The notes: a model not told the origin generated them from the letters alone. Shown: positions 8,070 through 18,640, numbered from the stretch's first letter. The stretch is 64,000 nt of DNA from Bacillus sp. WMMC1349 (GCF_013155385.1 NZ_JABJUQ010000007.1:3318501-3382500), one strand, 5' to 3'. Numbers and translations are program-made.

Positions 8070-9210
8070 AGATACCTTGAACCAAATCCGGCAGTTCGCT
8101 TCGGTATCCATAGTGATAAAGTAGCAATTCTGCAATCCGACGAGATGCCTGACCATCACCATAGGGATTTGAGGCACGGGACATTTTAGCATATTCAGCT
8201 TCATCAGTTAACAACTGTTTTGTCAGTTGATAGACTGTTTCCTCATCTGTTCCCGCCAGCTTCAATGTGCCCGCTTTCACTCCTTCAGGACGCTCGGTCG
8301 TATCACGAAGGACAAGTACCGGTTTCCCGAGTGATGGGGCCTCTTCTTGAACTCCCCCTGAATCGGTCAAAATCAAATGAGCTCTGGCGGCAAAATTATG
8401 AAAATCCACAACTTCTAACGGCTCAATTAAATGGACACGGTCAATGCCACCAAGTTGCTTCGAAGCCGCTTCCCGTACAACCGGATTAAGATGGACTGGA
8501 TAAACAACCTGAACATCGTTAAATTCCTCGACAATATGACGAATCGCCTTAAAGATATTTTCCATTGGCTGCCCCAAGTTCTCGCGGCGATGGGCGGTTA
8601 GTAAGACCATTCTATCCCCATTTAGTTTATCGAGTACAGGATGTGAATAGCTGTCTTTGACCGTCGTATTGAGAGCATCAATTGCTGTATTCCCAGTCAC
8701 AAAAATCGTGTCTGAATTCTTATTTTCCTGCAGCAAATTTTGTTTTGCTTGGCTTGTTGGCGCAAAATGCAAATCAGCAATCGATCCTGTTAACTGCCGA
8801 TTTAACTCTTCCGGAAATGGAGAATATTTGTTTTTCGTCCGAAGCCCTGCCTCTACATGTCCGACAGATATTTGATGATAGAATGCGGCAAGACTTCCAG
8901 CAAAAGTCGTTGTTGTATCACCATGCACAAGGACAATATCAGGCTTCACTTTTTGAAACAATTGATCAAGCTTAACTAGTACATTGGATGTCAGTTCCGC
9001 CAATGTCTGTCTGTCTTTCATAATATTTAAATCGAAATCAGGTTTAATATGAAAGGCTTCGAGAACTTGATCAAGCATTTGCCTGTGCTGGGCTGTGACC
9101 GTTACAAATGATTCTATTTCCGGATGTCTCCTTAATTCGAGTACGAGCGGCGCCATTTTAATCGCCTCAGGACGAGTGCCAAAGACTGTCATCACTTTTA
9201 ATGTTTTCAT
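8068..9210 (-). CDS. mnaA: UDP-N-acetylglucosamine 2-epimerase MnaA
   Basis: MnaA interconverts UDP-GlcNAc and UDP-ManNAc in the cytosol and so supplies ManNAc to TagA for the teichoic acid linkage unit. At 380 residues it matches the usual length. The nucleotide-binding opening 'VMTVFGTRPEAIK' is visible, with 'VHGDTTTTFAGSLAAFY', 'GHVEAGLRT', 'FPEELNRQ', 'TAHRRENLG' and 'LTDSGGVQEEAPSLGKPVLVLRDTTERPE' in pieces along the chain. The start ATG follows AGGTGA. It is the last gene of a four-gene minus-strand operon headed by three glycosyltransferases. Confidence 0.95.
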   Translation of the reverse strand: MKTLKVMTVFGTRPEAIKMAPLVLELRRHPEIESFVTVTAQHRQMLDQVLEAFHIKPDFDLNIMKDRQTLAELTSNVLVKLDQLFQKVKPDIVLVHGDTTTTFAGSLAAFYHQISVGHVEAGLRTKNKYSPFPEELNRQLTGSIADLHFAPTSQAKQNLLQENKNSDTIFVTGNTAIDALNTTVKDSYSHPVLDKLNGDRMVLLTAHRRENLGQPMENIFKAIRHIVEEFNDVQVVYPVHLNPVVREAASKQLGGIDRVHLIEPLEVVDFHNFAARAHLILTDSGGVQEEAPSLGKPVLVLRDTTERPEGVKAGTLKLAGTDEETVYQLTKQLLTDEAEYAKMSRASNPYGDGQASRRIAELLLYHYGYRSELPDLVQGI

Positions 9211-9232
9211 TTTATGTCACCTGTTTTCTGTA

Positions 9233-11146
9233 TTAGCGGCTTGTTAAATAAAATGTTGAGTGATTTGCTTTAAGTTGAACATCAACTTTCCGCTCGCTTT
9301 TTAAGAACCATCGTTTCTTATGAATAATGTAACTACAAAGCAAGGCTGAAAAGTCATGTTGTATTGGATCTAGCCTAGTTTGATACGAGTTGAGAAATAT
9401 GTCAACATCACCTTTAAATATTTGACCAGAAGCCATTTTATCAGCAATTAAATGCCGCGAAATGTTTATCTCTGTTTGCTCCGGTTTTGTCATGACTTCT
9501 TTTATCGGTACTAACAGTTCTTGATTGTTTATTTTAAACAACAGGATTGATTTTTGCGGAAAAAACAGTTGTTGTTTAGGGATCGTAATCGTCAGGTAAG
9601 AACTTGGATCATCTTCTGAAATTTCAACCTTTAACGCGGTATTATGTGCCTTGAATTCCAAAGAAAGATTGTCAAAGTCCTTTGTAAAATAAGGTCTTAC
9701 AGTATAGGTGCTGAAACCGTTATTACCGAGAAACTTTGCATGGCTCTTGTATTGATATGGTTGTCTGTTTCTGCCAATGCGGCCGCGTCTGCGATAGCCA
9801 TCAATGTAAGAATCGATAAATAAATCCCACACCCCGATATCTAAGTCTGTTTCAGCAATTTCATTAAAAGGGAAACGAAAAACAAACTGCTCTCCCTCTG
9901 AAACATCAGGCTTAAACCGCTTTTCTAATTTCGTTTGCCGATTCACCCACACACCTACAATATTTTGTCGTTCTGATTGATGTGTAAGTGCAGTATGATG
10001 GACTGACCCTTTCACTAATAAATGATAATTTTCAAAAGCAATGTCCTCTACAAAATGAATCAGCTGATTTTTGTGGTTCATTTTAAGCGCTTCTTTTGGC
10101 ACCTCATAGCGAGAAAGACTTGGAAAGTTGGCAAAAATATTTCCTTGCTCAACATATGCAAAATCTTGAAGATGCTCTTCCTCATGTTCAAACTGTTTAA
10201 AACCGGTCAGATCGTTATGGCGAATAAAGTATAGGCGGAGCCGAAAATGATTTTTTAGCAAAGTGTCGACTTCAGCAGGAATGTTTTTTTGTACAAATAA
10301 ATGGAGCTCATTCATCCACTCTCTTTGTTCATCTTCCGTTTGAAGCACTGTCGTAAAATCGGTTGTTCTAGAAAATTCAAAATGTCTATTTAAAAATTTT
10401 GCCATCAGCTTCTCTATTCGAGTTTCTGACAATCGGCTTGTTTTGATCATTTCAATAATGACTTTCATTGCATCATAATAATCTTGAGGTGAAACATAGG
10501 CAAATGTCATATGATCACCTTCACGCAAGACTGCGTAATAACAATCATAATCAGCTAAAACTGAAATAACACTCGCATGGAGAAAAGCGTTCATCACAAA
10601 TACTTGATCTTCAGTTGCCTTAATATTCGTAGGAAACCAAATGTTGTTTTCTTTTAGCATTGATACACGAAACATTTTCGTAGGTCCAAGCGCATAGACA
10701 AGAACTGAATCAACCAAATCGACATTCGGGTTTGTTTCTTTAAAAATGGCCTTTGGAACACCTCGTCCATTAACACCCTGCATTTTACCAAGGATCACAT
10801 CTGAATCATGTTCTTCAGCAAAATTGTACATTCTTTCCAAAGCTTCCGTACCTAAGTAATCATCTGAATCAACAAAAAAGATATACTTACCTTTTGCCGC
10901 TTCAATCGCTTGATTTCTTGGTTCTCCTGGTCCGCCTGAATTTGTCTCTCTTTCGATGACTTTCACCTGATGATAGCGGCTCTGATACTCATGTAGAACT
11001 TCGACTGTTCTGTCTGTTGACCGATCATCAACACAGATAATTTCATATTCATCGTCTGCCATTGATTGGTTAACAAGGCTGTCCATGCACCTTGAGATAA
11101 ACTGTTCAGAATGATAACATGGCACAGCTACAGTGATTTTTAACAT
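9233..11146 (-). CDS. GT2 glycosyltransferase with large C-terminal extension
   Basis: Residues 1-220 are a GT-A-fold family 2 glycosyltransferase with 'VAVPCYHSEQF', 'CVDDRSTDRT', 'NSGGPGEPRNQAI' and the metal-binding 'FVDSDDYL'. About 400 further residues look beta-rich, including near residue 490 a 'PYFTKDFDNLSLEFK' stretch. That motif recurs in neighbouring transferases. Its architecture recalls TarS/TarQ-type wall teichoic acid glycosyltransferases, so sugar transfer to teichoic acid is the likely role; donor and linkage are unknown. The start is taken as ATG 11146; a TTG at 11158 abuts the AAGGGA site. It lies between a GT4 gene and mnaA in one operon. Confidence 0.83.
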   Translation of the reverse strand: MLKITVAVPCYHSEQFISRCMDSLVNQSMADDEYEIICVDDRSTDRTVEVLHEYQSRYHQVKVIERETNSGGPGEPRNQAIEAAKGKYIFFVDSDDYLGTEALERMYNFAEEHDSDVILGKMQGVNGRGVPKAIFKETNPNVDLVDSVLVYALGPTKMFRVSMLKENNIWFPTNIKATEDQVFVMNAFLHASVISVLADYDCYYAVLREGDHMTFAYVSPQDYYDAMKVIIEMIKTSRLSETRIEKLMAKFLNRHFEFSRTTDFTTVLQTEDEQREWMNELHLFVQKNIPAEVDTLLKNHFRLRLYFIRHNDLTGFKQFEHEEEHLQDFAYVEQGNIFANFPSLSRYEVPKEALKMNHKNQLIHFVEDIAFENYHLLVKGSVHHTALTHQSERQNIVGVWVNRQTKLEKRFKPDVSEGEQFVFRFPFNEIAETDLDIGVWDLFIDSYIDGYRRRGRIGRNRQPYQYKSHAKFLGNNGFSTYTVRPYFTKDFDNLSLEFKAHNTALKVEISEDDPSSYLTITIPKQQLFFPQKSILLFKINNQELLVPIKEVMTKPEQTEINISRHLIADKMASGQIFKGDVDIFLNSYQTRLDPIQHDFSALLCSYIIHKKRWFLKSERKVDVQLKANHSTFYLTSR

Positions 11147-11174
11147 AAATTCTATCAATCCCTTATGTGTTTGA

Positions 11175-12701
11175 CTATATTAAATTGAAAACTTGCTCCC
11201 ATCTTTCAATGAGACGCTCCTCACTATAATGAGTGTCTATTTTTTGCTTTGCATTTTTTCCATACTGTATAGCTTTTTCTGGATGTTCATATAAATAGAT
11301 GATACTGTTTGCCAATTCGGCAATATCCTCATGTTCGACAAGAATCCCTGTTTTATGTTGATCTATGAGTTCGCTTGGACTGTATTTTACATCAAAACTA
11401 ATCACTGGTGTACTACATGAAAATGACTCACAAATCGCTAAACAAAACCCTTCAAATTTAGAAGTCAATAAAGTCGCCAGTGCTTGTTGATAAAGTCGGG
11501 CTGGATCAGGCGCATAGCCACACAAATGTACATTGTTCAAACCAAGTTTGTTGATCAGTTGTTCATATTTCGGTTGATGTGGACCGCTTCCGTAAATATT
11601 TAAGACGATATCAGGGTGTGTCCGTCCGACAATTTCCATCGCCTGGATCGCTTTATCAATCCCTTTTTCTTCATGGTATCTAGCAATCATGACGAATTCA
11701 TTTTTTTTCTTTTCTACATCTTCTTGAATGTTTAATTTTCTCGGTGCATGAGGAATCACATGAATATTGTTGTTCGCCTCGAAATCTTGAAGAATATCCT
11801 TTTTTTGTTCTTGTGTTAAAACAATTAGACCATCATAATCTTTAATATGTTCCAGTACATATTGATGGTTTTTCCGAACAGGGCTTCCCAATGTATGCGG
11901 ATAATCCAAATGATTGGAATGAACGCAATAAAGCCTTTTCGCTAAACCCGGTTTCATTGCATTTACTTTAGAAGCACTCCCAACACCATCACAGATTAAA
12001 ATGGGTGATTCTTCTTTTTCACACAATGTTTCAAGCCAATATGTATGAAAACCATGATTATCGTTAAATATCTTCACCTGGGAGTCTGTTCGCTCAAACA
12101 AAGAGATCCCTTCTAGTTTGCCTGAATCTAAGTGATACCATTCTGTCAAATAACAAAAACCATCTGGTGCCAGATAGCGAACTTGACTCGGTTTGTTTGT
12201 TTTCCAATGAAACAGCGTTTCCTTTGCAATAAATCCTTTTTCATGGAAATTTTCTCGTTTTTCCCTGTATCTATTCTCATTAAAATAGTCAATATGTAAT
12301 AGACGTTTATCTTGATTCCATTTTTTTCGTTTTACATACAGCCCATTACAAAAATAATCGGCTTCACCACGCTCATCATACCGCGAAAGTTCGACAGTCA
12401 ATCCTGGCTCTTTTAATGCCGAAGACTTTTCGTAGTGTTCAATTTGCTGTTCATCAGGAGAGTACTGCATGTGCAGATCTTGATATGACTGATAAACATT
12501 TAAAATACACACATCAGGATGCAATCTGCCCTGCTCTTTCAACTTCAGTTCAATTTCAGCGTAATGATCTTTTTTATCTAATGTTACTAAATCAACATGG
12601 TGCCCTCTCTCAGTTAGAGCATAAGAGCGGGATAACATCGAACTTGTAATCCCGCCTTTATCCACATCAATTTCATAAAGCAATGAAAATATCCGCCTCA
12701 T
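11175..12701 (-). CDS. GT4 glycosyltransferase (TagE/TarM-like)
   Basis: The 508-residue protein has a GT-B fold. Its N-terminal part resembles the TagE/TarM/GtfA extended beta domain ('RYLAPDGFCYLTEWY'). The C-terminal part is a GT4 domain with 'MIARYHEEKGIDKAIQAM', 'NIYGSGPHQPKYEQLI' and the E-x7-E motif 'FEGFCLAICESF'. This family uses UDP-sugars and retains the anomeric configuration. Its ATG overlaps the stop of the upstream TagE-like gene by 4 bp (ATGA), so the two are probably translated together. Glucosylation or GlcNAc addition to a teichoic acid is inferred. Confidence 0.83.
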   Translation of the reverse strand: MRRIFSLLYEIDVDKGGITSSMLSRSYALTERGHHVDLVTLDKKDHYAEIELKLKEQGRLHPDVCILNVYQSYQDLHMQYSPDEQQIEHYEKSSALKEPGLTVELSRYDERGEADYFCNGLYVKRKKWNQDKRLLHIDYFNENRYREKRENFHEKGFIAKETLFHWKTNKPSQVRYLAPDGFCYLTEWYHLDSGKLEGISLFERTDSQVKIFNDNHGFHTYWLETLCEKEESPILICDGVGSASKVNAMKPGLAKRLYCVHSNHLDYPHTLGSPVRKNHQYVLEHIKDYDGLIVLTQEQKKDILQDFEANNNIHVIPHAPRKLNIQEDVEKKKNEFVMIARYHEEKGIDKAIQAMEIVGRTHPDIVLNIYGSGPHQPKYEQLINKLGLNNVHLCGYAPDPARLYQQALATLLTSKFEGFCLAICESFSCSTPVISFDVKYSPSELIDQHKTGILVEHEDIAELANSIIYLYEHPEKAIQYGKNAKQKIDTHYSEERLIERWEQVFNLI

Positions 12702-14728
12702 GATTTGCCTCGCTTTCTCTTGCTAAATAACCTAAACCCTTCAGATGGTTTTACTTGAAAACTTAGATTACCATGATTCTCCGTGAAGTATGGTTGAACT
12801 TTAAAACCGTTTATTTTCCGAGATGGTAATGTTTTTAACTCTGTTTTTGCATATCCGATCCGCTTTTCAAAATAACTGTTATCCCATTCAATGCCTAAAG
12901 ATACATCTAAGACAGCCTCTTTGTTGACCAATGAATCAAGCTGAAATTCACCTTTCACAAGTAAGCGATTTTGTTCGTCTCGCTCTGTTTCAGCTTGGAC
13001 AATCGTAAATGATTTTGTATCGCGATTATATACTTTCCAATACGTATGGTAATGATCCAAAGCAGCCGTTGGAACCTCTCCAGTTAATGACACTTGACCA
13101 GTGACCACAAATTGTTTTTTACCGCTCCAATCATAATGATCAAGGTGAAGTTCCATATTTGACAATGTATTTCTAAGCGGTCTATTTTTAATGATCGTAA
13201 AAAACATGCTGCTCCATCGTTCCATAAATGCTAACTCACTGAATTTATCGACACTTTGATATGCATGTTCACTCATCGTTTTGATCAGCTCAGGTTTTTG
13301 CAAGAGCTCTGTTATTTTTTCACCAAGCTCATTGATGTTCTTATTCTCCACCAAAAAGCCATTTTCACCATTGTTGATCATATCGCTTGGACCATATTTT
13401 AGATCATAAGAAACAACTGGACATCCGTTGGCAAGGCTTTCAAGTACAACAAGACCGAACCCTTCATATTCACTTGATAAAACAGAAAAAGCCGCTGTAC
13501 GGAATTCTCCATCTGGATCTTTAGTAAAACCTTTTAAAAATACGTGGTCTTGAAGGTTTAATTGATCGATCAAGTTTTGCAGTTCTTTTTCTTGTTCTCC
13601 GAAACCAAAAATCTCAAGTCTTGCCTGTGGTACTTGTTTTACAGTATGAGCAAACGCTTGAATGGCATGCGTCAAATTTTTTTGCTGATGATATCTGGCT
13701 AAAATAATCACACGTTTTAGATCGCGCTTGGAGAAATCAGCCAATGTTTCAGGTTTTTGATGAGCATGGGGAATCACAAAATAATTGGTGCGGTTGCCAA
13801 ACCGTTTCACGATATCTGTTTTCTGCTTTTCTGTCAGAAAAACAACTGCATCTGGATGGCCCATATTTTCCATTACTGGTCTGTTTCCTAATCTAAGCAC
13901 AGAACGATAGTGATAAGGCTCTCTCACATGAATATTGTGGGTGATATAAACTTTGTAAATATGATCATGTTGATAAGACATTGTGATGGGGTCTGTCCCT
14001 CTTTCCTCACCAATCAGAAAGGTTGTCTCATTTCCGATTAAACAATCGAGAAAATAATGCTGAAGTTCAATCGTTGAGGAAAATACAGCGCGAACATCAC
14101 CATTTCTTTCAAACAAATTGATTTTTTCAGCCCTCACAGCTTTCTTATCCTTGGTCATCGTCAGCCACTTACTCATATAACAGGAACCATCATTTCTGAA
14201 AAACAATTCTTGCCGAGGCTTGTTATATTCCAAATCCATATATGTAATCCGATGGATATAACCTTCCTCCGTGTATTCTTCACGTTTCACTCGCTTTCGC
14301 TGTTTATTAAAATAATCAGCTACCACAAGTTTGCCATCGTCAGTAAACCGCTTATAATAAACGTACAATCCATTGTCATAGTAACGATAAGCATTGAGTT
14401 TCGGATCTTTGTGAAATTTTAACCCCTCTTGATCAATCACATGTTTTACAACAGGCAGACTCGCTTCCTCACCTTTAAAATATTCGTACAGATTGACAAT
14501 CTTTATGTCCTGATTTATTTTTTGTCTAGTCAGCAAACTACTAATGATCTTTGGATATGTTGGATCATAATTAAAAGTAACAACCGTTGTCTTTTGACCA
14601 GCGAACTCTGAAAAAAGCCTGCCGCGTTGCAGCATTGCCTCGGTTAAACCGCCAAACGTTTCCTTGACTGAAGATGTCGTAAAAAAATAATGTGCATCAG
14701 GAAGCCTGATCTTTTTTTCCGGTAGCAT
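12698..14728 (-). CDS. TagE-like teichoic acid alpha-glycosyltransferase
   Basis: At 676 residues this matches B. subtilis TagE (673), which adds alpha-glucose to poly(glycerol phosphate). The beta-rich N-terminal half contains 'ELFFRNDGSCYMSKWLT'. The GT4 half has 'LARYHQQKNLTHAIQAF', 'EIFGFGEQEKELQNLI' and the E-x7-E motif 'EYEGFGLVVLESL'. The C-terminus ends in a 'VQPYFTENHGNLSFQVK' segment shared with other transferases here. The start is ATG 14728, 6 nt after GGAGG; an upstream ATG at 14755 has no such site. A second TagE-like gene lies at 29.6 kb, so the two may use different polymers or donors. Confidence 0.85.
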   Translation of the reverse strand: MLPEKKIRLPDAHYFFTTSSVKETFGGLTEAMLQRGRLFSEFAGQKTTVVTFNYDPTYPKIISSLLTRQKINQDIKIVNLYEYFKGEEASLPVVKHVIDQEGLKFHKDPKLNAYRYYDNGLYVYYKRFTDDGKLVVADYFNKQRKRVKREEYTEEGYIHRITYMDLEYNKPRQELFFRNDGSCYMSKWLTMTKDKKAVRAEKINLFERNGDVRAVFSSTIELQHYFLDCLIGNETTFLIGEERGTDPITMSYQHDHIYKVYITHNIHVREPYHYRSVLRLGNRPVMENMGHPDAVVFLTEKQKTDIVKRFGNRTNYFVIPHAHQKPETLADFSKRDLKRVIILARYHQQKNLTHAIQAFAHTVKQVPQARLEIFGFGEQEKELQNLIDQLNLQDHVFLKGFTKDPDGEFRTAAFSVLSSEYEGFGLVVLESLANGCPVVSYDLKYGPSDMINNGENGFLVENKNINELGEKITELLQKPELIKTMSEHAYQSVDKFSELAFMERWSSMFFTIIKNRPLRNTLSNMELHLDHYDWSGKKQFVVTGQVSLTGEVPTAALDHYHTYWKVYNRDTKSFTIVQAETERDEQNRLLVKGEFQLDSLVNKEAVLDVSLGIEWDNSYFEKRIGYAKTELKTLPSRKINGFKVQPYFTENHGNLSFQVKPSEGFRLFSKRKRGKS

Positions 14729-14762
14729 TTGTTCCCTCCAATAAAATAAGTTCATATGAACT

Positions 14763-14791
14763 ATTATAGCGAATTTTCTTGTTTATACGAA
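14763..14791 (-). promoter_or_regulatory. Candidate promoter of the glycosyltransferase-mnaA operon
   Basis: A perfect TATAAT (14763-14768) lies 34 bp upstream of the start codon on the minus strand. The element 17 nt upstream is TTCGTA (14786-14791), a weak -35. It diverges from gtaB. Confidence 0.45.
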
Positions 14792-14869
14792 GATGTTTTT
14801 CATCTATCCATTGTTTACCTTAACAATTCTGCCTTTACAATTTCAAGGTTTAACACCTCTTTATTTAAC

Positions 14870-14898
14870 TTGTTCAAAACGGGTTTTTCTTATATGAT
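14870..14898 (+). promoter_or_regulatory. Vegetative promoter of gtaB
   Basis: TTGTTC (14870-14875), 17 nt and TATGAT (14893-14898) lie about 105 bp before the gtaB start. B. subtilis gtaB also has a sigma-B promoter. I looked for GTTTAA-N12-15-GGGTAT here and did not find it. Confidence 0.55.
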
Positions 14899-15004
14899 TA
14901 AAATTGGTGTTAACATTAAAAACTGAGTATGATCTTGACGATATTAAAACGATCTATTTTCAATACTGAAAATGAGACATGAATAAGGATGGTGTATAAT
15001 CAAT

Positions 15005-15883
15005 ATGAAAAAAGTACGCAAAGCAATTATTCCTGCAGCAGGTCTTGGTACACGCTTCTTGCCAGCCACCAAAGCAATGCCTAAAGAAATGCTGCCGATC
15101 GTTGATAAACCAACAATTCAATACATTATTGAAGAAGCTGTAGAATCTGGTATTGAAGACATTATTATTGTAACCGGAAAAAGTAAAAGAGCGATTGAAG
15201 ATCATTTTGACTTCTCACCTGAGCTCGAAAGAAACCTTGAAGAAAAAGGAAAATCAGAGCTGCTTGAAAAAGTCAAAAAAGCGTCTAATCTCGCGGATAT
15301 TCATTACATTCGCCAAAAAGAGCCTAAAGGTCTCGGACATGCCGTTTGGTGCGCACGCAACTTTATCGGTGATGAGCCATTCGCAGTACTTCTGGGCGAT
15401 GATATTGTCCAGGCAGAAAAACCAGGTCTACGCCAACTAATGGATGAGTATGAAAAAACCCTCTCCTCAGTGATCGGTGTCCAACATGTACCTGAAGAAG
15501 AAACACATCGTTATGGGATTATTGATCCTTTGACCAGTGAAGACCGTCTTTATCAAGTTAGAAGTTTTGTTGAAAAACCTAAACCGGGAACAGCACCGTC
15601 AAACTTAGCAATTTTAGGGCGTTATATCTTTACACCTGAAATCTTTATGTACTTGGATAAACAGCAAATCGGTGCCGGCGGAGAAATTCAGTTGACAGAT
15701 GCCATCGGCCAATTAAACGAAATCCAACGTGTATTTGCTTACGATTTTGAAGGCAAGCGTTATGATGTTGGAGAAAAACTTGGCTTTATCCAAACCACTA
15801 TGGAATTTGCGATGCAGGATCCTGAATTAAAAGGTTCCTTGATTCCGTTTATTCAAGACCTGTTGAAGAAAGAAGAAATTTAA
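15005..15883 (+). CDS. gtaB: UTP-glucose-1-phosphate uridylyltransferase GtaB
   Basis: GtaB makes UDP-glucose from UTP and glucose-1-phosphate in the cytosol. UDP-glucose feeds teichoic acid glucosylation, glycolipid anchors and, through UDP-glucose dehydrogenase, teichuronic acid. The 292-residue protein matches the B. subtilis length. The nucleotidyltransferase signature '[28 protein letters not shown]' is visible in order, with 'LLGDDIV', '[22 protein letters not shown]' and '[10 protein letters not shown]'. ATG 15005 follows AAGGATGGTG. It is monocistronic, with its own terminator. Confidence 0.96.
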   Translation: MKKVRKAIIPAAGLGTRFLPATKAMPKEMLPIVDKPTIQYIIEEAVESGIEDIIIVTGKSKRAIEDHFDFSPELERNLEEKGKSELLEKVKKASNLADIHYIRQKEPKGLGHAVWCARNFIGDEPFAVLLGDDIVQAEKPGLRQLMDEYEKTLSSVIGVQHVPEEETHRYGIIDPLTSEDRLYQVRSFVEKPKPGTAPSNLAILGRYIFTPEIFMYLDKQQIGAGGEIQLTDAIGQLNEIQRVFAYDFEGKRYDVGEKLGFIQTTMEFAMQDPELKGSLIPFIQDLLKKEEI

Positions 15884-15890
15884 ATTTTAA

Positions 15891-15930
15891 AAAAGCTATT
15901 GGACAATAAAATCCAATAGCTTTTTTTGTT
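15891..15930 (+). terminator. Terminator of gtaB
   Basis: AAAAGCTATTGGA pairs with TCCAATAGCTTTT (15891-15903 and 15912-15924) and is followed by a T run. An A-run on the left side lets it act on the minus strand as well. Confidence 0.9.
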
Positions 15931-16095
15931 GAGGGTTACCTTGAAAGTAGTGTGCATGAAATCAGGAAATTTGCTCGCTTTCCGCGGGCGATCCGCGAGC
16001 CTCCTCGGAGTCCATTCCTGGCTCACTGTTTCCGCTGGAGTCTCGCAATTCCCTCTGATTCATGTTGTAAAAGACTTTTGAAGACAGCCCTTCTT
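15929..16095 (+). repeat. Dispersed palindromic repeat, copy A
   Basis: This intergenic element contains TAGTGTGCATGA near its left end, TTTGCTCGCTTTCCGCGGG, GGAGTCTCGCAATTCCC and a right end AGACAGCCCTTCTT. It fills the gap between convergent gtaB and tagH. Copies B (43384-43487) and C (55236-55389, inverted) share the same blocks in the same order. The GGAAATTTGCTCGC-like and TCGCAATTCCC-like arms can pair into a long imperfect hairpin. Confidence 0.8.
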
Positions 16096-16096
16096 G

Positions 16097-17677
16097 TTAT
16101 TTTGCCATAATGGTCAGTGTCTGTTTTTCATTATCAACAACAAAAGTACGCTCATTTGTTTTAACGATAAAACGGTTCCCATCTTTCTTTAATACATCAT
16201 GATCTTGTAAAGCTAGCGAAGCAGGCGTAATCTGAGATACCGTCTGGAATACCACTTGAGACACTTTACCTTCTTCTATGACATAACGAACCTTTTCATA
16301 GTTGAGTGCCAATATTTCACGCCCGTCTGCAGTTGCACTCTCCTCAATTCCTTTTAACTTTAGTTCTAGTTGATCTCTATCAGCACCAAGGAAAGACAAA
16401 AAATATTGATATGAAGCAGCTGCTTTTTCATAGACAAATGGAGTAATCAGATTATCCTTTACAGTGCTTTTTTTGACGCCTGTTGAAACAAGTTTTTGAT
16501 CGACAAAGTAAGGAAGCCCAGCCAACTCTATTTTAGCAGTGAGATTATTTTTAGATATCACCTTAACTCTCGTCCCGAAAGACAGTGCTCCCATATGTTT
16601 ATGTTTAAGGTGTTGATCATTGTATAAGGCTGTTTGTTCTTTGATGATAAATCCAGGTTTATTCACCTTTTTAAAACTTGTAGCATGTCCTTTGACAACA
16701 TGGTCCTTTTTCGTCTCTCCTTGAGGAATTGCCCCTAATGAAACGATCGTTCGCAGCGGCGCTTTCACAAACATCGTCCCTGCCATTAAAATAAGCAAGA
16801 TCGACAATATCGTTATTTGAACAATATTTGCTATAGACCTCGGCTTTTTCTTGTCTTTTCGAAAGCGTGCAAATGCTTGATCTTCAGGCAAAGCCTGTTT
16901 TCTGATTGCAATTTGCTCATTTTTATATGTTTCTTTTTCTTGTTTAGAAAGTTTATTAAACCAGTCAATAAATGTTTTATACTCTTTAACAACTTTTTTT
17001 GTTTCATCAAACATCTTAAGTTCGCCATAATGCATCCATGCGACACGGTCACACATTTTTTCAATCTGACCGATGGAATGGCTGACGAAGAAAATCGTTT
17101 TCCCCTGTTTTTTAAACTCGGAAATACGATCCACACATTTTTGATAGAAGGTCTGATCCCCTACTGATAGAGCTTCATCAATAATTAAAATATCTGGATC
17201 AATATGGACAGATATCGCAAAGCCGAGCCGTGATTTCATACCGCTTGAATAGCTTTTAACCGGCTGATTGATAAAATCACCGATCTCAGCAAATTCAACA
17301 ATGCTGTCATACATCTGATCGATTTCTTTATTAGTCATCCCCATCATTAAACACTTCAGTCTAATGTTGTCTTTTCCTGTTAGTGCATTATTCAAACCAG
17401 CGGAAATCGCAATAAGTGATGGCTGACCATCCATTTCAATTTCACCGCTAGTCGGCGGAATGATTTTTGCCAATAAATTTGACATCGTTGATTTTCCTGA
17501 ACCATTAATCCCAACAAAACCGATCGTTTCTCCTTCGTATACGTCAAAGGAGACATTCCGCACAGCAAAAAAACCTTTGTCCTGACTCGGGAAAAACAAT
17601 CCTTTCATTTTATCGGACTGCTTCTCATACAAATGATACTGTTTTGAAACGTTTCGAAACGAAACTTTTAGTTTCAT
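16097..17677 (-). CDS. tagH: Teichoic acid export ATP-binding protein TagH
   Basis: TagH powers export of lipid-linked wall teichoic acid through TagG. At 526 residues it matches B. subtilis TagH (527). Residues 1-240 are an ABC ATPase with Walker A 'GINGSGKST', signature 'YSSGMKSR', Walker B 'ILIIDEAL' and the switch His in 'FFVSHS'. A membrane helix follows near residue 285 ('[17 protein letters not shown]'). A C-terminal extracytoplasmic part has SH3-like features. The start ATG follows AAGGAG. It lies 19 bp after tagG. Repeat copy A sits directly after its stop. Confidence 0.95.
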   Translation of the reverse strand: MKLKVSFRNVSKQYHLYEKQSDKMKGLFFPSQDKGFFAVRNVSFDVYEGETIGFVGINGSGKSTMSNLLAKIIPPTSGEIEMDGQPSLIAISAGLNNALTGKDNIRLKCLMMGMTNKEIDQMYDSIVEFAEIGDFINQPVKSYSSGMKSRLGFAISVHIDPDILIIDEALSVGDQTFYQKCVDRISEFKKQGKTIFFVSHSIGQIEKMCDRVAWMHYGELKMFDETKKVVKEYKTFIDWFNKLSKQEKETYKNEQIAIRKQALPEDQAFARFRKDKKKPRSIANIVQITILSILLILMAGTMFVKAPLRTIVSLGAIPQGETKKDHVVKGHATSFKKVNKPGFIIKEQTALYNDQHLKHKHMGALSFGTRVKVISKNNLTAKIELAGLPYFVDQKLVSTGVKKSTVKDNLITPFVYEKAAASYQYFLSFLGADRDQLELKLKGIEESATADGREILALNYEKVRYVIEEGKVSQVVFQTVSQITPASLALQDHDVLKKDGNRFIVKTNERTFVVDNEKQTLTIMAK

Positions 17678-17696
17678 CGTTCTATCTCCTTACGTA

Positions 17697-18524
17697 TTAA
17701 AGAAAGTCAACAAACTTATCTCTGAATTTCATATGCAACAGCGAACCTGCTGTTAACAATAACAATGTGAAGATCCAGAAATACAATGTGTATTTCATAT
17801 CCTCAAAAAACCAAGTTCCACCCATAAAACTGTGTCTAAAACCATCAATAATATAAAAAAGCGGGTTCAATTTAATAGCTGCCAACATGTTTGGATGGTT
17901 TTTCCCGAGCTGGTGGCTAATATCCCAAAAAACAGGGAGCAGGAAAAACAGTAGTCTTGTGACAGATTGCAGCAGAAACTGATAGTCTCTAACTAAAACG
18001 CTGATTGTTGAGTTAAACAAACTGAAAGAAAACATGAAAACAATCATACAAAACAAATAGTAAACATATTCTATCCAATGAACACTAGGATAAATCCCAA
18101 ATGCTAATAATGCAATCACATAGATCCCCATCATCACAAAATAACTAAACAGGTTGGCCGCAATCGCAACTGATGGAAGGGCACTGATTGGAAAGTTCAT
18201 TTTGGCGACCATATTGATCCGTTTAAACACACTATTTGAACCATCAAGAATGGTCGGACTGATGAAAAACCATGGAATCAAACCGGCCAGCATCCAGATA
18301 ATGAAAGGAACTTCCCCGATACCAGTAGATACGGCCCCGCTTTTTCTAATTCCCATCCCAAATACAAACCAATAAGCCAGCATCTGAATGAGCGGATTCA
18401 AAAACTGCCATAATACGCCTAAATAATTCATTTGGTATTTGGACTTTGTTTCATAAGCCGCCAATCGCAATATTAAAGGAAACGATGTTACTTGCTCTTT
18501 CACTATTCTCACTAATGCATTCAT
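17697..18524 (-). CDS. tagG: Teichoic acid export permease TagG
   Basis: TagG is the ABC-2 type membrane subunit of the wall teichoic acid exporter. Starting at ATG 18524, 6 nt after AAGGAAG, it has 275 residues, the same as B. subtilis TagG. The frame is open upstream but lacks a binding site there. The six hydrophobic segments include '[19 protein letters not shown]' and '[17 protein letters not shown]', both typical of polysaccharide ABC-2 exporters. The C-terminal half carries '[12 protein letters not shown]'. It forms a two-gene operon with tagH; the exporter is essential in B. subtilis. Confidence 0.95.
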   Translation of the reverse strand: MNALVRIVKEQVTSFPLILRLAAYETKSKYQMNYLGVLWQFLNPLIQMLAYWFVFGMGIRKSGAVSTGIGEVPFIIWMLAGLIPWFFISPTILDGSNSVFKRINMVAKMNFPISALPSVAIAANLFSYFVMMGIYVIALLAFGIYPSVHWIEYVYYLFCMIVFMFSFSLFNSTISVLVRDYQFLLQSVTRLLFFLLPVFWDISHQLGKNHPNMLAAIKLNPLFYIIDGFRHSFMGGTWFFEDMKYTLYFWIFTLLLLTAGSLLHMKFRDKFVDFL

Positions 18525-18640
18525 TCTAATCTTCCTTAAGATAAAAGTTTTGGGCCTTAAAGAACTAAAATTTAAAAGCACCGCTCTATATTGTAACAGA
18601 ATTCGGTTTTTTTTTCACTTTTGAAAAGACCAAACATGAT

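Noticed and set aside
14761..14869. Possible PhoP or sigma-B site upstream of gtaB
   Set aside because: TTAACA- and TTTACA-like words occur, but their spacing is 14-16 bp instead of 11, and no sigma-B -10 follows the GTTTAA-like word.
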